NCBI GenBank assembly: GCA_021778845.1
Contig: JAJYBU010000011.1
Span: 1 to 64,000 of the forward strand
Reading direction: 5' to 3'
DNA from: Acidobacteriota bacterium
GTDB taxonomy: Bacteria > Acidobacteriota > Terriglobia > Terriglobales > Acidobacteriaceae
Length of the DNA stretch: 64,000 bases
The translations under genes were made by a program, and so were the position numbers. Positions 47,149-55,026 of this stretch are shown in pieces. Numbering within the stretch: the stretch's first letter is position 1; each line of letters starts with the position of its first letter. The notes beneath the pieces are model-generated. The model did not search any database. It was not told the DNA's origin and saw only the letters and a list, made by a program, of their open reading frames with translations.

Positions 47149-47508
47149 ATGAAATTCAGCGAAGGAATCGAGCGTGGGCCGGATGGCTCACTCCCTCAAT
47201 TCGACGAATTGCAGTATGTCTACTATGCGCCTCAGATGGAGCGGGGCGAAGCTGAGGGTGACTACTACTGCATTGTTGGATTCAAGGATGGCAAGGGGCT
47301 GTTTAGTGGCCTAATCGCTGCTGGTAATTTGGAGCGGATCGTCGGGCCGGTACTCACTACAAAGATGGTTCTGGGGCAGGGTGATGCGGTCAAGACTCCG
47401 AACGTCTCGGGTGAATCGAATCCTCCTAAATCACTACAGGTCCACAGTAAAGAAATCACAGAGATGGACCAAAACTGGTTGAAGCAGATGGGTGTTCAAT
47501 CGCGGTGA
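47149..47508 (+). CDS. Small unknown island protein
   Basis: The 119-residue product from ATG 47149 (an alternative GTG at 47143 adds two residues) is acidic in its first half (EGIERGPDGSLPQFDELQYV, then APQMERGEAEGDYY). It has one beta-rich segment (YYCIVGFKDGKGLFSGLIAA). No family is recognised. Its base composition is closer to the island average than to the core genome. It is flanked on both sides by TCGAGGCCG-type repeats. Codon structure and conserved-looking hydrophobic alternation favour a real gene. Confidence 0.55.
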   Translation: MKFSEGIERGPDGSLPQFDELQYVYYAPQMERGEAEGDYYCIVGFKDGKGLFSGLIAAGNLERIVGPVLTTKMVLGQGDAVKTPNVSGESNPPKSLQVHSKEITEMDQNWLKQMGVQSR

Positions 47509-47555
47509 GTTGAAAGAGATGTGGTGTCGTTGCTGAGGCCGCGTGAGGTGTGATC

Positions 47556-47966
47556 GAGGCCGCATGGGTGAGGCTGACCGGCTGGCCGGTGATCGGTAGA
47601 GACGCGGATCGCTGCTGTGACCTGGTGGTGCGCGCTGGCGTCTTACTGGTGGCCGAAGCCGTCGCGGTGACGCGCTGGTCGTGCTGGCGACAATCGAGGC
47701 GGCATGGTGAGGCGCTGGCCGTCGTGCTGTGGCAATCGAGGCCGTCGTGCTGAGTTGCTGGGCGGCTGCTGGTGGTCGAGGGCGTCGTGCGTCTGGACCC
47801 TTCTTTCGCACTTCTTTCGCAGTCCCGAATCCGGCGGCGCTGGCCGCGCGTGGAACTATGAGACGCCTCTGGACATAGCAGGACATTCACCGTGCGCCGC
47901 GAATCGCTGCGATACCCTTCTTTCGCTTCTTTCGCTTCTTTCGCACCAGAGAGCGCCGTAAGACGC
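47556..47966. repeat. 410-bp tandem unit, copy 1
   Basis: It begins GAGGCCGCATGGGTGAGG and ends GCCGTAAGACGC. It is 411 bp and differs from copy 2 by one indel and a few substitutions in the first 35 bases and one near the 3' end. It includes the 149-bp module in minus orientation. Confidence 0.9.
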
Positions 47967-48376
47967 GAGGCCGCATGGGTGAGCTGACCGGCCAGCCGGT
48001 GATCGGTAGAGACGCGGATCGCTGCTGTGACCTGGTGGTGCGCGCTGGCGTCTTACTGGTGGCCGAAGCCGTCGCGGTGACGCGCTGGTCGTGCTGGCGA
48101 CAATCGAGGCGGCATGGTGAGGCGCTGGCCGTCGTGCTGTGGCAATCGAGGCCGTCGTGCTGAGTTGCTGGGCGGCTGCTGGTGGTCGAGGGCGTCGTGC
48201 GTCTGGACCCTTCTTTCGCACTTCTTTCGCAGTCCCGAATCCGGCGGCGCTGGCCGCGCGTGGAACTATGAGACGCCTCTGGACATAGCAGGACATTCAC
48301 CGTGCGCCGCGAATCGCTGCGATACCCTTCTTTCGCTTCTTTCGCTTCTTTCGCAGCAGAGAGCGCCGTAAGACGC
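47967..48376. repeat. 410-bp tandem unit, copy 2
   Basis: It directly abuts copy 1. A fixed 410-base offset holds across the copy (for example GATCGGTAGA at 47591 and 48001; GGACATTCAC at 47881 and 48291). Near-identity implies a recent duplication or ongoing homogenisation. Confidence 0.9.
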
Positions 48377-48439
48377 GAGGCCGCATGGGTGAGGCTGACC
48401 GGCTGGCCGGTGATCGGTGGAGACGCGGATCGCTGCTGT
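48377..48439. repeat. 410-bp tandem unit, truncated copy 3
   Basis: It matches the first 63 bases of the unit, ending GATCGCTGCTGT, then departs into a G-run. Its 5' end is closer to copy 1 than to copy 2 (GGCTGACCGGCTGGCC). Confidence 0.85.
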
Positions 48440-48645
48440 AAGGGGGGGGTGGGTAAAAGTATTCAAGGTGACGGCGCGCAGACCGTCACATGGGTGCATT
48501 TTTACATCCACAAAACAAGCACTTCTCTGGGAAAATCGGTAGTTATGTGGGGTCCGCAAAGTATCTCATCCGGCTAGCAGGCTCACCAGAGGCCGCCTAC
48601 GCTCAAGATTTGGCGACATACGGAAGTGCATCACCGGCTCTAAAA

Positions 48646-48666
48646 GTGTGGTACAAAGGCGTGGTA
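48646..48666. promoter_or_regulatory. Right-end arm-type sites
   Basis: GTGTGGTA (48646-48653) and GCGTGGTA (48659-48666) lie 64-84 bp inside attR and match the octamers clustered at the int promoter. This fits integrase arm sites on the P' side. Confidence 0.6.
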
Positions 48667-48729
48667 TATTTTTGCAATCGTCCATTCATATTATTGATTA
48701 TAAGCATCTTACATCCTGCAAGTGAAAGA

Positions 48730-48743
48730 CTGTCTGTCCGCCA
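48730..48743 (+). repeat. attR core
   Basis: CTGTCTGTCCGCCA is an exact copy of the tRNA-Ser 3' end, without the rest of the tRNA. It marks the right boundary of the integrated element. Confidence 0.85.
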
Positions 48744-48827
48744 CATTATCAGGGAGTCGCTCAGCCCGATCTCCCGGATACCCAGCACTGAACAAAATAA
48801 ATAGTTTAAAAACAGCACAAAACTTGG

Positions 48828-48920
48828 CTGTCAAGCCCCCGCTGGCTTCAAGAATCGCCAAACCCCCTATCAACAAAGGCGATTTCTATCTCAACAACGT
48901 GGCATAGCTACCCCCTCCCA
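48828..48920 (+). repeat. Dispersed 93-bp repeat, copy B
   Basis: Begins CTGTCAAGCCCC, contains GGCGATTT and ends GGCATAGCTACCCCCTCCCA. It has the same length and block structure as copy A at 4338-4430. Confidence 0.65.
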
Positions 48921-49350
48921 TTGACTACAATTAAATAGGAAGCTCAGCCACAAACCTAAACCAACAGATAAACTACCTGATGGAAATAAATCATAAAAGA
49001 TAGGCAACACTGATAGATGGCGCAGCAGGTAAACCACAAAACCGGGCAAGAGCCAAACCTCCAGGCTCCCCTGTCCCGGCACGTGCGAGCCCAGCACCCG
49101 CCAACCCTCATCTTTTGAATAATTTACCAACAAAACACCTGCAATCAAGCACTTACAGGCAGCAAGATCAACAAACAGTTTATCGTCAATACTTTGCCAG
49201 CAAACGATTCAGAATCAGAGAGTTACGAGAAGATCGCAGCATAACTCGCATCATAGCAATATCTTACCTGCAAGCCGTTTACCTGGAATACCTTACAGGA
49301 TTCACACAGCGCAACCTGCACATTCTAAATGTCCTATGGAAAAGAGTGAT

Positions 49351-49375
49351 GGGGAGGGGGGTACCTTCCCTCCCC
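49351..49375 (-). terminator. Candidate terminator of the fliD-fliS unit
   Basis: GGGGAGGG (49351-49358) pairs with CCCTCCCC (49368-49375) across a 9-base loop, 12 bp past the fliS stop. On the minus strand it is followed by ATCACTCTTTTCC. Confidence 0.6.
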
Positions 49376-49386
49376 AGGGGCTGGAG

Positions 49387-49851
49387 TCAGGCTGACCAAC
49401 TACAGGCGGTCCCATGCTGCACGGTCTGCATCGCTCCAGGATACCCCGGTACCTGTGTAACCCGAGTCGCTTCCATCGCCGATGAGTTTTGCTTCTCCAT
49501 CGCGCTCCATGTCTCTCGAATCCTCAACACAAGGGCTACCTGTTCCTCGAGAATTTCGGCTGACCTCTTGACCTGAGCTTCAATCATCTTGCGCCTCAGC
49601 GACGAGTAGAACGCCGTAAGTTGTTGCGCCAACTCCCCGCCTCCAGACCGCTCAATCCAGTCCTCCAGGTAGCCGACGACGAGCGTCGCATGGTTGATCT
49701 CCTGACACCGCTTCTCGATATCATTGATCCGCTCTGCATCTGCGGCGCGCAGCAGGTCGCCGGCGAGAGTGTCGTAGAGTGCAATCAGCAATCCGAAACC
49801 GCTTGCACCTTCGACCGCGGTCTTCCGATAAGCCAATTCTGTCGAGTTCAT
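49387..49851 (-). CDS. fliS: Flagellar secretion chaperone FliS
   Basis: The 154-residue helical protein binds the flagellin C-terminus in the cytoplasm and prevents premature assembly. The typical pattern is AYRKTAVEGASGFGLLIALY followed by DTLAGDLLRA, then INHATLVVGYLEDWI and QLTAFYSSLRRKM. The start is placed at ATG 49851 because GGAG lies six bases upstream; ATG 49857 overlaps that site. It is longer than the usual 125-135 residues owing to a C-terminal tail (VTQVPGYPGAMQTV). It follows fliD by 12 bp. Confidence 0.9.
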   Translation of the reverse strand: MNSTELAYRKTAVEGASGFGLLIALYDTLAGDLLRAADAERINDIEKRCQEINHATLVVGYLEDWIERSGGGELAQQLTAFYSSLRRKMIEAQVKRSAEILEEQVALVLRIRETWSAMEKQNSSAMEATRVTQVPGYPGAMQTVQHGTACSWSA

Positions 49852-49863
49852 AATCATCTCCGG

Positions 49864-51297
49864 TTAGCCTCCTGTGGTTGACGTGTTGTAGCCCAGTTGC
49901 GTATCAATTTGCCTCATCTCGGTGGGCAACTGTTGAAGCAGAATCTCAGCCTGGCTCAAATCGCTGGTCAACTGTGTCCGCAGCGGGGCAATCACGTTAG
50001 CCTCGAAATTGGTAATGTCGGTTTTCAGCCCACTGGTTTGGTTGCTAATGCTCTGCAGATCTACGGTGAAAGCTCCGTCTGCCGGGCTGATGAAGCTGGT
50101 CAGTTGCTTATCCAGAGAGTTCCCAAAGCCATTCAGCGAAGCTCCTTGAAAAAAGTTCTGCACATCACTGAAATTGCTCTGCAGTGTGCTGGCCAGCGCT
50201 GAGCTATTCACGCTCAGCGTTCCGTCGGCATTCACCGAGATGCCCATGGAAGTCAGGTTCGGAACCGTGGTACTGCTGCTGCCTGAGGCCGGCGCAGCGG
50301 TATAGCTTGATGCCTGCAGTAACTCGCTCTGCAAATTCCGCACAGCAGGATCCTGCGCCAGGGACCCTTGACCGGAACCTGCGGTGTTGTTAAATTCTGC
50401 ATTGAGATCGGTCATAACGGTGTTGTAGTCCGTCACAAACTGATTGATGGCCGCGGCTGCCGTCGCAGTATCGGGCGCAACCGACAGGCTCGCCGAGGTC
50501 CCCGCCGAACTCGTCCCCCAAAGGTTGAGCGTCAACCCAGGAACTGCGCCCGTCACGGTATTCGATGCGCTTGAAATACTGATTCCATTCACGGTAAGCG
50601 AGGCGTTAATGCCGGTCACCGCAGACGCAAATCCAAAACCGCTGCCCGTAGAGGTCACCGTAAAGTTGCCGCTACTGCCGGAAGTATTACTCGCAATCGC
50701 GATCCTGGAGCCCGACGCATCATTGATGATGCTCGCGGTAAGCCCAAGGCCCAAACCATTGATCGCCGTCTGCAGATCGGCTAGTGTATTGACGCCGCTC
50801 CCCGTGGTAATGGTCGCGGCCGTGCCACCGTTATTGGTAATAGTAAAAGTCTCGGCCGGCAGCGTAGTAGAAGCGCTTGCCACCGTCGTCGAAGAATAGG
50901 ATGCAGTGCTTGCAAGGTTATTGACCACCACCACGTTATTTCCCGTCGGACTGCCGGAACTCGCCGTAGCAGTGACGACGCTTGTATTGGAGGACGTGAC
51001 AGTGGTTGCAGCCAACGGACCCGTCAGACTGTTGAGCGCCTGCATATCGTTGTCGAGGCTGGTTACGTTGCTCTGAATCGAAGTCAATGCATTCGATTGA
51101 CTTTGCAGCACGCTTATCTGCGAATTCCAGGTATCTTCCGGAGCCCGCGCAGCCGTTACGGCCGAATTCACCGCGGCCGCCACGTCGATTCCCGGAGTGG
51201 CGGCTCCCGTCGCCGCCTGCAGAATGGTGCTCAAGTCGGCCGCTGTAGAGGTGTTGGCCGAACTCAGTAACGAACCCAGTAGTGAGGTTGAGCTCAT
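49864..51297 (-). CDS. fliD: Flagellar filament cap protein FliD (HAP2)
   Basis: The 477-residue protein starts at ATG 51297 (MSSTSLLGSLLSS) with AAGG just upstream; a longer reading to 51363 lacks a good site. The N-terminal domain has NSQISVLQSQSNALTSIQSN and SLDNDMQALNSLTGPLA. The middle is Ser/Thr/Ala/Gly-rich (exposed D2/D3). The C-terminal FliD block contains INQFVTDYNTVMTDLNAEF, and the C-terminus is coiled (LSQAEILLQQLPTEM). It caps the growing filament. A sigma-28-like promoter sits at 51379-51406. Confidence 0.92.
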   Translation of the reverse strand: MSSTSLLGSLLSSANTSTAADLSTILQAATGAATPGIDVAAAVNSAVTAARAPEDTWNSQISVLQSQSNALTSIQSNVTSLDNDMQALNSLTGPLAATTVTSSNTSVVTATASSGSPTGNNVVVVNNLASTASYSSTTVASASTTLPAETFTITNNGGTAATITTGSGVNTLADLQTAINGLGLGLTASIINDASGSRIAIASNTSGSSGNFTVTSTGSGFGFASAVTGINASLTVNGISISSASNTVTGAVPGLTLNLWGTSSAGTSASLSVAPDTATAAAAINQFVTDYNTVMTDLNAEFNNTAGSGQGSLAQDPAVRNLQSELLQASSYTAAPASGSSSTTVPNLTSMGISVNADGTLSVNSSALASTLQSNFSDVQNFFQGASLNGFGNSLDKQLTSFISPADGAFTVDLQSISNQTSGLKTDITNFEANVIAPLRTQLTSDLSQAEILLQQLPTEMRQIDTQLGYNTSTTGG

Positions 51298-51378
51298 AGC
51301 CCTTGTGTATTCCTTTCCTCGGGGAGTTGCATTTGCCAGCGCGTTCGAGAGTGCTGAGGCCACTAGGCCACAACCACA

Positions 51379-51406
51379 CTATCGGCAGACTCAGGGGATT
51401 CGTTTA
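51379..51406 (-). promoter_or_regulatory. Sigma-28 (FliA)-like promoter of fliD-fliS
   Basis: On the minus strand, TAAACGAA is followed, 12 bases on, by GCCGATAG (51386-51379), close to TAAAGTTT-N11-GCCGATAA. The fliD ATG is 82 bases downstream. The flagellin promoter has the identical -10 octamer. Confidence 0.7.
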
Positions 51407-51423
51407 GCCTGATCGACAAAAAA

Positions 51424-51446
51424 GGTGGCGCCCATAAGGCGCCACC
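51424..51446 (-). terminator. Terminator of the flagellin gene
   Basis: GGTGGCGCC (51424-51432) pairs with GGCGCCACC (51438-51446) with a 5-base loop, 23 bp past the stop. It is followed on the minus strand by TTTTTTGTCG, a clear T-tract. Confidence 0.9.
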
Positions 51447-51468
51447 GGTTGGAGGAGGAAGAAAGTGC

Positions 51469-52695
51469 TTACTGGAGAAGCTTCAACACGGCCTGTTGAG
51501 CCTGATTGGACTGCGACATCGCAGCCATACCGGTCTGCTCCAGTACGTTGTACTGCGTCATCTTCGCAACTGTAGTTCCGATGTCAGCGTTCTGAATGTT
51601 GTTCTGAGCACTCGTCAGGTTCTGGACTTCGGTATTCTGCACACCCTCAGTCGCCGTCAACTGGTTCACGTTGGCACCGATGGTGCCGCGTTGAGCTGCT
51701 ACGGTGCTGATCGCGTTGGTGATCTGGAGTAACGCGGCCTGAGCGCCGGTGGGCGTTGAAAGATTGCCAGTCAATCCCAGGGCTGTGGACGAGAGGGCGC
51801 TGATAGTAGTCCCCAGGCTCGCGCTGCCGCCCGCCGTTCCGTCGCTGGTATAGACCGTGTCAGCAAGAGGCACGAAGGATGTGGAGGTGAACGTACCCAA
51901 CCCCGTGGTGGTGCCGCCTACTGTAACGGACTGACCATAGGACGCCTGTGCGCTAGTAGTCGAAGTCGATATAGATAAGTCAGCTGCCGTGGCGGTTGGT
52001 GTAGACGAGGAAAGTCCAGCAAAGTCCGCAGCAGTGGCCGCGACACCATTGACAGTGCCAGAGATAGTCCAAGAGCCAGCAGCACCACCTGTGGTGCCCG
52101 CCGAGCCAGCGCCAAGAGTGCCGATGTCTGTTGCCAATTGGGCAGCAGTTGCAGTTGTACCTACCGTATACGTCGCTACAGCGCCGCTCCCCAGCGTGAT
52201 CGTGAGACCGCTAACCACTGCTGCTGTCGAAGCAACTGCAGTGCCGCTGGTCGCCGTAGCAGCCGTAACCGCCGCATTGCCGCTGAACACGTTCGAACCA
52301 TTGAAGTTCGTAGTCTGGCCAATCTGGTTAATCTCGCTCATAATCGACGTGAACTGGGTGTTCGCTGCCGTGGCCTGGCTTGTGGTGAGGCCACCGTTGG
52401 CGGCTTCTGTCGCAATCGACACTGCCTGATTGAGCAGCGACGTGACCTGCGAAAGTGCACCATCAGCGGTCTGTAGAAGGCCAACACCGTTGGACGCGTT
52501 CTGGCTGGACTGGGTGAGGGCTGCGATGTTGGCTCCCAATCCGTTAGCAATCGAAAGACCCGCAGGATCGTTCGAGCCCGAGTTAATTCTCAACCCGGTG
52601 GACAGTTGCTGTAGTGTGTTTTGCAGACTAGTCTGCGTGGAGGAAAGGGCGTTCTCTGCGACCAGAGAAGAGACGTTATTGAGTACACTGATCAT
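51469..52695 (-). CDS. fliC: Flagellin
   Basis: The 408-residue filament subunit starts at ATG 52695, with AGGAG ten bases upstream; the ORF can be extended to 52731 but that adds a non-flagellin sequence. Conserved N-terminal D0/D1: NNVSSLVAENALSSTQTSLQ and LSTGLRINSGSNDPAGLSIA. Conserved C-terminal: AQRGTIGANVNQLTATEGVQ and MTQYNVLEQTGMAAMSQSNQ, ending AVLKLLQ. The 200-residue centre is Thr/Ala/Ser/Gly-rich and likely surface-variable. Regulated by a sigma-28-like promoter at 52801-52827. Confidence 0.95.
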   Translation of the reverse strand: MISVLNNVSSLVAENALSSTQTSLQNTLQQLSTGLRINSGSNDPAGLSIANGLGANIAALTQSSQNASNGVGLLQTADGALSQVTSLLNQAVSIATEAANGGLTTSQATAANTQFTSIMSEINQIGQTTNFNGSNVFSGNAAVTAATATSGTAVASTAAVVSGLTITLGSGAVATYTVGTTATAAQLATDIGTLGAGSAGTTGGAAGSWTISGTVNGVAATAADFAGLSSSTPTATAADLSISTSTTSAQASYGQSVTVGGTTTGLGTFTSTSFVPLADTVYTSDGTAGGSASLGTTISALSSTALGLTGNLSTPTGAQAALLQITNAISTVAAQRGTIGANVNQLTATEGVQNTEVQNLTSAQNNIQNADIGTTVAKMTQYNVLEQTGMAAMSQSNQAQQAVLKLLQ

Positions 52696-53172
52696 CGGCT
52701 TGTTGCTCCTTATATCGAATTCCGCCTGCACCGAACCGGTTTTGTTTGCTTCAAGGTCCAGAATCGTTACTTGGAGCAGGTGGTTATTGTTACGAGCAAT
52801 CTATCGGCATCTTCTTTTGGGATTCTAGAGAGCTTCAAAATCTTTTTTGACCCTCCCCCGCGAATCATGGCGCTGGCCCTAAATACAAGCCTGCCTAATC
52901 ATTCCGCTGTTCCAGTTGCAACGCCTGCGCTGCCGCCATCCATTGAATACAGCGATGGACGATAGAGCATCTCGCCAAGCCTGGTCTCTAATACTTCGAG
53001 AACCGACCACCAATCCCTCAGCAGAGGCACGGGCAGACACACCGTACGCGATCGTCGCAACCGACCAGCCTGTTTTCAGCATCTGCCAGCATCGCTGCGT
53101 GAGCGGCGCTCGACAACGGAACAGCAATCATGGCAGACTTCGTCCTCATCACCGGCAACCGTCCGCCAATAT
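52696..53172. other. 477-bp intergenic region upstream of flagellin
   Basis: It contains the flagellin promoter and a 106-bp leader. The remaining part, towards the Gfo/Idh/MocA gene, shows no supported gene or repeat. Confidence 0.55.
52801..52827 (-). promoter_or_regulatory. Sigma-28 (FliA)-like promoter of flagellin
   Basis: On the minus strand TAGAATCC (52827-52820), an 11-base spacer, then GCCGATAG (52808-52801). Spacing is exactly that of TAAAGTTT-N11-GCCGATAA. The flagellin ATG lies 106 bases downstream of the -10 element. Confidence 0.75.
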
Positions 53173-54267
53173 TCAGAGCGGTAGGGGTTCCCCCGCCTTC
53201 GCGCTCGAGCGGTATACAGCCTCCACCAGCGCCATGGTCTCATAAGCAGACTCAAAGCCGGTTGGCAACTCCGCAACCGCCCCCTCCACATAAGCCTGTA
53301 GCGCTCCCATGCTGCCAACAAACGCATCTGGAAACCAGTTCCCTTCGACAGGCACCCGCAGCCACCGCCGGTCTTCGCTGCCGCGCACCGCGTACGAAAG
53401 CGTATCCGGCTTGCCCTTCGGATAATCCAGATTCACACCCATATCCATTCGCATCGCCCCTTGCGTTCCCTCCCACTGGACGAAACTGCATTGGCTCTCA
53501 TCGGCAAAGTCATGACCATGATTCGTCACCACGAACACTCGCTTCCAATCGCCATAGTCCAGCACAATAGACGACTTCGTCGCCGCCAATCCAGCACACT
53601 GCGGATTCCTCACCGTCTTTGCATACACTCCGATGGGGTTGCCGAGCCAAGAGCGAATTAGATCCAGGTAGTGAATGCTGTGATATAGCACCTCCAGGCG
53701 CGGCGCCGTAGCGAGAAACGTCCACAGCTTCCACGGCGTGTAGGTCCGAACCTGGACCTCCATATCGTGCAATTCACCCAGCAGCCCTTCGCGAGCCAGT
53801 GCAACGGCACCGAGGTTATTCGGTGCATACCGCAGTTGGAAGTTGACGGCCAGTGTGAGACCCCGCCGGCGGCAATGGTCACGTATGGCTCTGGCTTCTT
53901 CCAGGGTCTCGCCCATGGGCTTCTGCAATAACACGGCAGCACCAGCAGGAAGTTGCGGCAGAATCGTCATGATCTGCGACGCAGGAACCGCAACATCAAA
54001 GATCGCGTCTGCCGGAGCAAAGCGCACCGCATCTGCAATCGACCCAAAGCTGTGCCCGATCTTCCAGTCGGCTGCAAGCTCGGCTGCTTTATCGCGTGCA
54101 ATATCCGCGACCGCAATCACCGGAAATCCGGCCTTCTGGTAGGCGGGCAGATGCGCAGCCCGAATGATGCCACCAGATCCCAGAATTACGATGGGCCGAA
54201 CTGCCTTCGGACGTGGCGGCACTGCCTGTTTCACAGCAACTCCGTAGCGTTCTTGATCACCTTCCAT
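53173..54267 (-). CDS. Gfo/Idh/MocA-family oxidoreductase (cytoplasmic)
   Basis: The 364-residue protein has a Rossmann motif IVILGSGGIIRAAHLPAYQK, then VPASQIMTILPQLPAG. The motif usually EKP is QKP (LLQKPMGETLEEA). The substrate domain contains QLRYAPNNLGAVALAREGLL and the catalytic-region LYHSIHYLDLIRSWLG. No Tat or Sec leader, unlike the two other family members in the window. It lies 105 bp downstream of lutC on the same strand, so it could be a distal member of the lactate operon, or act on a sugar acid. The substrate is not known. Confidence 0.85.
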   Translation of the reverse strand: MEGDQERYGVAVKQAVPPRPKAVRPIVILGSGGIIRAAHLPAYQKAGFPVIAVADIARDKAAELAADWKIGHSFGSIADAVRFAPADAIFDVAVPASQIMTILPQLPAGAAVLLQKPMGETLEEARAIRDHCRRRGLTLAVNFQLRYAPNNLGAVALAREGLLGELHDMEVQVRTYTPWKLWTFLATAPRLEVLYHSIHYLDLIRSWLGNPIGVYAKTVRNPQCAGLAATKSSIVLDYGDWKRVFVVTNHGHDFADESQCSFVQWEGTQGAMRMDMGVNLDYPKGKPDTLSYAVRGSEDRRWLRVPVEGNWFPDAFVGSMGALQAYVEGAVAELPTGFESAYETMALVEAVYRSSAKAGEPLPL

Positions 54268-54372
54268 CTTTTCCCCAATCGCCCCGCTCCACCACAGTGT
54301 AACTTGCGATGTGTCATGCAGCTAGAAAGCTATCTTGTGGCGACGATGACGGCGTTCATGGCCTACAGTGCC

Positions 54373-55026
54373 CTACACGACGAGCACGACATCAAGAAAG
54401 CGAGGACCGTGGACGCCCTTGATCCGCGTCATCTCGATATCTGCTGTCGCCGAAGGCCCGGAGAAAAAGGTCGTAGGCAACGCGGACATACCATCGAGTT
54501 GCGCAAAGGATTCCGGAACAGTCTCCACAACCTGCTCAGCAAATACCACGCATAGATGGTAATCGGGGACCAGCGAAAGGATCCGCGGCCCCTGTGCCGC
54601 AGCATTCTGCAGCACGATGGAGCCGGTCGCTGCAATAGCAACGGTACAACCCGTGAGAACACCGTCCATGCGGTCAAGTTGATAGTCGTCGAAGTGCGTA
54701 CCCACTTCAAAGTCCAAACCCTTCGGCAACCACCCATCTGGTAATCCTCCAGGAATCGCAATCTTCCTGCGACCACGTGCCTCAAGAATCCGCGCGATCT
54801 CTTCGCTGATCTTCTCCACCGAGCACCGCGTCACTCCAGCATCATATTCGGCCAGTCGATGGGCGAAGAGATCCATCAGAGCATCGCGTCCCAAGGTACC
54901 CTCACGTTTATAAGCGCGCGGAATTGCGTCATATTCAGCGGCGATTCCACTAGCATCCATCGAACGCCCCAAGGCGGACCGAATGCTGTTCAAGATGGCC
55001 GTGCGTGCATCCGAACTATTCGACAT
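54373..55026 (-). CDS. lutC: Lactate utilisation protein C (LUD domain)
   Basis: The 217-residue protein with the LUD fold works with LutA and LutB in L-lactate oxidation. Characteristic segments are GVTRCSVEKISEEIARI, MDGVLTGCTVAIAATGSIVL, and SLVPDYHLCVVFAEQVVETV ending the active-site region. It starts at ATG 55026 and overlaps the lutB end by 11 bases, indicating coupling. Its length is normal. The last gene of lutABC. Confidence 0.93.
   Translation of the reverse strand: MSNSSDARTAILNSIRSALGRSMDASGIAAEYDAIPRAYKREGTLGRDALMDLFAHRLAEYDAGVTRCSVEKISEEIARILEARGRRKIAIPGGLPDGWLPKGLDFEVGTHFDDYQLDRMDGVLTGCTVAIAATGSIVLQNAAAQGPRILSLVPDYHLCVVFAEQVVETVPESFAQLDGMSALPTTFFSGPSATADIEMTRIKGVHGPRFLDVVLVV

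Larger units (their letters stand above)
40958..48743 (+). mobile_element. Integrated satellite-like genomic island in tRNA-Ser(GGA)
   Basis: The element is 7.8 kb, bounded by a 14-bp direct repeat made from the tRNA 3' end. Its gene order is int, noncoding repeats, CGNR-like gene (minus), then alpA, zinc protein, PrimPol and a small unknown gene (plus), then tandem repeats. GTGTGGTA-type sites sit just inside both ends. It encodes integration, likely excision control and replication initiation, but no capsid, terminase, relaxase or type IV secretion. It may be a phage satellite, a minimal integrative-mobilisable island or a degraded one. The replication genes look intact. Confidence 0.85.
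47509..48743. other. Noncoding repeat region of the island (right)
   Basis: It contains two and a fraction copies of a 410-bp unit (47556-48439), then about 290 bp of unlike composition with the right-hand GTGTGGTA sites and attR. The open frames within the tandem copies are identical because the DNA is duplicated. They are Arg/Ala/Pro/Ser-rich on all strands and not called. A 104-residue frame (48490-48804) crosses attR and is unsupported. Confidence 0.6.
48744..49386. other. 643-bp AT-richer intergenic region right of the island
   Basis: It holds copy B of the 93-bp repeat (48828-48920), about 400 bp of atypically AT-rich DNA, and the fliS-side terminator. A minus-strand frame at 48891-49148 has a hydrophobic stretch but no family or ribosome site. 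Its composition suggests foreign or decayed DNA. Confidence 0.5.

Noticed and set aside
47434..48300. Repeated 140-150-residue frames in the tandem units
   Set aside because: Open in several frames on identical duplicated DNA with Arg/Pro/Ala/Ser bias; no ribosome sites. Treated as noncoding repeats.
47556..48439. CRISPR array
   Set aside because: The repeat unit is 410 bp without short repeat-spacer alternation, and no cas genes are present.
48891..49148. 85-residue hydrophobic minus-strand frame
   Set aside because: Lies over the 93-bp repeat and AT-rich DNA, with no family match or initiation signal.
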